Source: Verrucomicrobiales bacterium (lineage in GTDB: Bacteria > Verrucomicrobiota > Verrucomicrobiia > Verrucomicrobiales > DEV007). Taken from it: a stretch of DNA of 64,000 nucleotides. A program made the position numbers and the translations under genes. Below, piece after piece: positions 62,004 through 64,000 of the stretch (positions are counted from its first letter, which is position 1; every line of letters begins with the position of its first letter). The stretch spans positions 1 to 64,000 of the forward strand of contig JARGOP010000002.1 in NCBI GenBank assembly GCA_029233965.1, given 5' to 3'. The notes under the pieces were generated by a model. It was not told the DNA's origin. It worked only from the letters and a program-made list of their open reading frames with translations, and made no database searches.

Positions 62004-62801
62004 TCAACGGGTCAGGATGAACTCAAGTCCGAGTACGGCAAGAGGAGGAATTAACAGGGAAAGATCCGCCAACGCCTGCACGAGTTGCTCAGGAATCCTG
62101 CGATTGAGATTGATGAAAAAGCAGAGGATTGAGGTGCTCAAAATCGAGAGGCCAACCGGGAGGACTTCCCCCCGGAGGATGAGATAGACGGAAATGACGA
62201 AGGCAAAAGCGGGTGGAAGAACAATTGCTCTCGAATGGCGGCGCACCGATGATGAGAAGAAGCCCGCCGGATCGTGGCGGTTGTCGTAGCCGGCTTCCGC
62301 CAGTGAAATGCGGAGACAGTTGCCGAAGAAGAGTGAACTCATCGCCAGCCCGAGGCACCCCGTTACCACGGTAAAAGGGAGCGGGAAAACGCTCAAAAAA
62401 ATACCAACTGAAAAACAGAGGGCAATTGTCAGCTCTTTCCATGGTCCCATCAGAAAGTGATCCGGGAACCTGCGGAAAAAACGGAACACTATATAATAAG
62501 CAGCGGTCGCTCCCGCGAGAATGCCGCCGCCCCGGACGATCGGCGTGGATAGAAAAGGAAAACTGGAGATAGCAAGTCCCGACGCAACAATGAGGAGCAC
62601 GACGAAAAGAATTCTAAATCTGGCGGTGAATCCATGTCGAAGGGGAGTGTCCTCTTGCATCACCAGCTTCCGCGTGTCGTAGAGGCGGTCGAAAAGGTAG
62701 ATCGCCCAGACCGCCGCAAAAAGTGCGGTGAACGGATGGGGTGAGATCAGAGGATCTTCCCGCAGTGAGTGCGCGACAAGCGCCCAGGCAATGGCGACCA
62801 A
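62004..62801 (-). CDS. UbiA-like membrane prenyltransferase
   Basis: The 265-residue polytopic membrane protein has a first Asp-rich motif, IYLFDRLYDTRK, and a second likely one, AEAGYDNRHDPAG, on cytoplasmic loops, as in UbiA-type prenyltransferases. The start at TTG 62801 is uncertain. The frame is open upstream to a stop near 62905 and encodes RQLILWPSLLCLDAP, which would complete the first helix, yet no ATG, GTG or TTG is found there. The substrate (quinone, lipid or pigment) is unknown; only weak motif similarity supports the family. It lies 33 bp upstream of serS on the same strand. Confidence 0.6.
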   Translation of the reverse strand: MVAIAWALVAHSLREDPLISPHPFTALFAAVWAIYLFDRLYDTRKLVMQEDTPLRHGFTARFRILFVVLLIVASGLAISSFPFLSTPIVRGGGILAGATAAYYIVFRFFRRFPDHFLMGPWKELTIALCFSVGIFLSVFPLPFTVVTGCLGLAMSSLFFGNCLRISLAEAGYDNRHDPAGFFSSSVRRHSRAIVLPPAFAFVISVYLILRGEVLPVGLSILSTSILCFFINLNRRIPEQLVQALADLSLLIPPLAVLGLEFILTR

Positions 62802-62963
62802 AGGCGCGTCCAGACAAAGCAGGGAGGGCCAGAGAATGAGCTGTCGCTTTGATCGGTCGATGTCGGCAAGAGGATTAAATGATGAGGAAATCGAAGATCA
62901 CCAATCCGACTGGGAATTTACTTTATTCTCCGGCAATTCTCGTGCTGATTCATTGCCATACTC

Positions 62964-64000
62964 ATGGAAGCATCCCAACCGAAAATTTATGCCCTCATTC
63001 TCGCAGGTGGGAGTGGAACCCGATTCTGGCCGTTGAGCCGCAATGTCCGCCCGAAACAATTGCTCAGCCTCTTTGATGAGGAGACCCTGATCGAAAAGGC
63101 GGTGAACCGTCTCGAAGGACTGGTCCCCCCGGAGAGGATCCTCGTTCTGACGAATGAAGTCCAGCGCGACGGTGTTATTGCCGCACTGCCCACCCTGCCG
63201 CCGGAGAACGTCGTCGCGGAACCGGCGAGAAGAGATACCGCCCCGGCCATTGCGCTCGCTGCGGGTTGGATTGCCGCAAGAGATCCCGAAGCGATCATGA
63301 TCGCGCTGCCTGCCGACCAGCTGGTGGTGAAAGAAGAGGCCTTCCGACAGGTTCTGGAAGCATCAGCCAAAGCTGCCTTCTCTCACGAGGCGATCGTCAC
63401 CCTCGGAATCAAACCGACCTGGGCCTGCCCCGGTTATGGATACATTGAGCGGGGCGGGGTCGTCACGAAGCTCGATCTTCCTCACGGGTTTGCCGCACAC
63501 GATGTCGCCCGGTTTCGGGAGAAGCCTTCGCCCGAAGTCGCCGAAGCATATTTCGCTGATGGAAATTTCTCATGGAATGCGGGCATCTTTATCTGGAGCA
63601 TCCCGACGGTGATTCGGGAACTCTCCGAACATTGCCCTCAATTGGCCGAATTCGTGAACCAACTCAGCACCGCCGAAGACTTCGGGTCCACGGTTGCTGA
63701 TCGTTTCCCGACTCTCGACAAGATTTCGATCGACTATGCGATTATGGAGAATGCGAAGAGTATTCTGAACATCGAGGCGGATGTCGGATGGGATGACGTG
63801 GGCGGTTGGCCGTCCGTGGCAAAGTATCTTGAAAATGACGAAGAGGAAAATGCTCATCGTGGACCGCTCATCGCGGTGGACGCCCGGCGGAATATTGTCT
63901 TCTCCGTCGAAGGGGCTCCGGTTCCGGCCTTGCTTGGCGTCAGCGATCTCATTGTGGTGCAAACGAAAGATGCGCTCCTCGTCGCTGACCGGAATGATGC
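62964..64000 (+). CDS. manC: Mannose-1-phosphate guanylyltransferase (partial)
   Basis: The first 345 codons are present and the rest is beyond the window. The nucleotide-binding signature LILAGGSGTRFWPLSRNVRP and PKQLLSLF are complete, followed by ALPADQL, WACPGYGYIERG, FREKPSPEVA, FSWNAGIFIW and GWDDVGGW. It makes GDP-mannose from mannose-1-phosphate and GTP for polysaccharide or GDP-fucose synthesis. Whether it has a C-terminal isomerase domain cannot be seen. Confidence 0.96.
   Translation, partial: MEASQPKIYALILAGGSGTRFWPLSRNVRPKQLLSLFDEETLIEKAVNRLEGLVPPERILVLTNEVQRDGVIAALPTLPPENVVAEPARRDTAPAIALAAGWIAARDPEAIMIALPADQLVVKEEAFRQVLEASAKAAFSHEAIVTLGIKPTWACPGYGYIERGGVVTKLDLPHGFAAHDVARFREKPSPEVAEAYFADGNFSWNAGIFIWSIPTVIRELSEHCPQLAEFVNQLSTAEDFGSTVADRFPTLDKISIDYAIMENAKSILNIEADVGWDDVGGWPSVAKYLENDEEENAHRGPLIAVDARRNIVFSVEGAPVPALLGVSDLIVVQTKDALLVADRND

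Overview
The window looks like an origin-proximal piece of a chromosome from a member of the Verrucomicrobiota (PVC group), probably an aquatic polysaccharide user. The basis is family-level, since no search could be run: an exosortase/EpsI cassette with a PEP-CTERM protein carrying autotransporter-type beta-strand repeats, a long-form IspG, a sulfatase, an L-fucose permease, many exported TPR and von Willebrand (VWA) proteins, and weak or absent Shine-Dalgarno sequences at many starts. Two identical perfect 16-bp parS-type palindromes lie in front of and inside mnmG (gidA), a gene that often sits near the origin.

Layout. 1-11.7 kb is an accessory region: a frameshifted ISKra4-type transposase remnant, a TPR/exosortase/EpsI unit on the plus strand, a Sel1-repeat protein and a PEP-CTERM protein on the minus strand, a large zinc-ribbon/FGE-fold membrane protein and an IS3 orfA remnant with an internal deletion. 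11.7-18.3 kb holds ispG-rseP (overlapping), dtd, and a rhombosortase next to a VIT/VWA protein that ends in a poly-Gly, hydrophobic, Arg tail, which is a likely enzyme/substrate pair. 18.3-26.2 kb is one minus-strand operon: ExbB, two ExbD, a membrane-anchored VWA protein, a 966-residue TPR protein and a TPR/LamG-like exported protein. 26.3-34 kb carries a Tat-exported hydroxypyruvate-isomerase-like protein, an L,D-transpeptidase, fucP, a ZIP-like transporter and an MFS transporter, with two large palindromic repeats between genes.

34-48 kb mixes housekeeping (tkt, hisG, a 34-residue basic bS22/AURKAIP1-like protein, ribD) with a TPR protein, a DUF1853 protein, a lactate-permease-like 3' remnant, a serine hydrolase, a sulfatase, a methyltransferase/FAD-oxidoreductase couple, an ECF sigma factor and a one-HKD phospholipase D-like protein. 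48.3-53.4 kb is a complete pyruvate dehydrogenase operon (E1 alpha, E1 beta, E2, E3) on the minus strand. 53.5-57.8 kb is a plus-strand operon mnmG, a peptidase-like protein, nadC and birA. 57.9-60.6 kb looks like a nitrogen-type regulatory node: a histidine-kinase-like protein, a convergent NtrC-type sigma-54 activator and a P-II gene with a good sigma-54 promoter. The kinase lacks the DxGxG motif and the activator has Asn at the phospho-acceptor position. The window ends with serS, a UbiA-like prenyltransferase and a manC gene cut by the window edge.

The strongest leads are the degenerate two-component pair beside a sigma-54-driven P-II gene, the rhombosortase/VIT-VWA pair with a start-codon hairpin, the ExbBD-VWA-TPR operon and the twin parS sites. 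No tRNA, rRNA or CRISPR array was seen.
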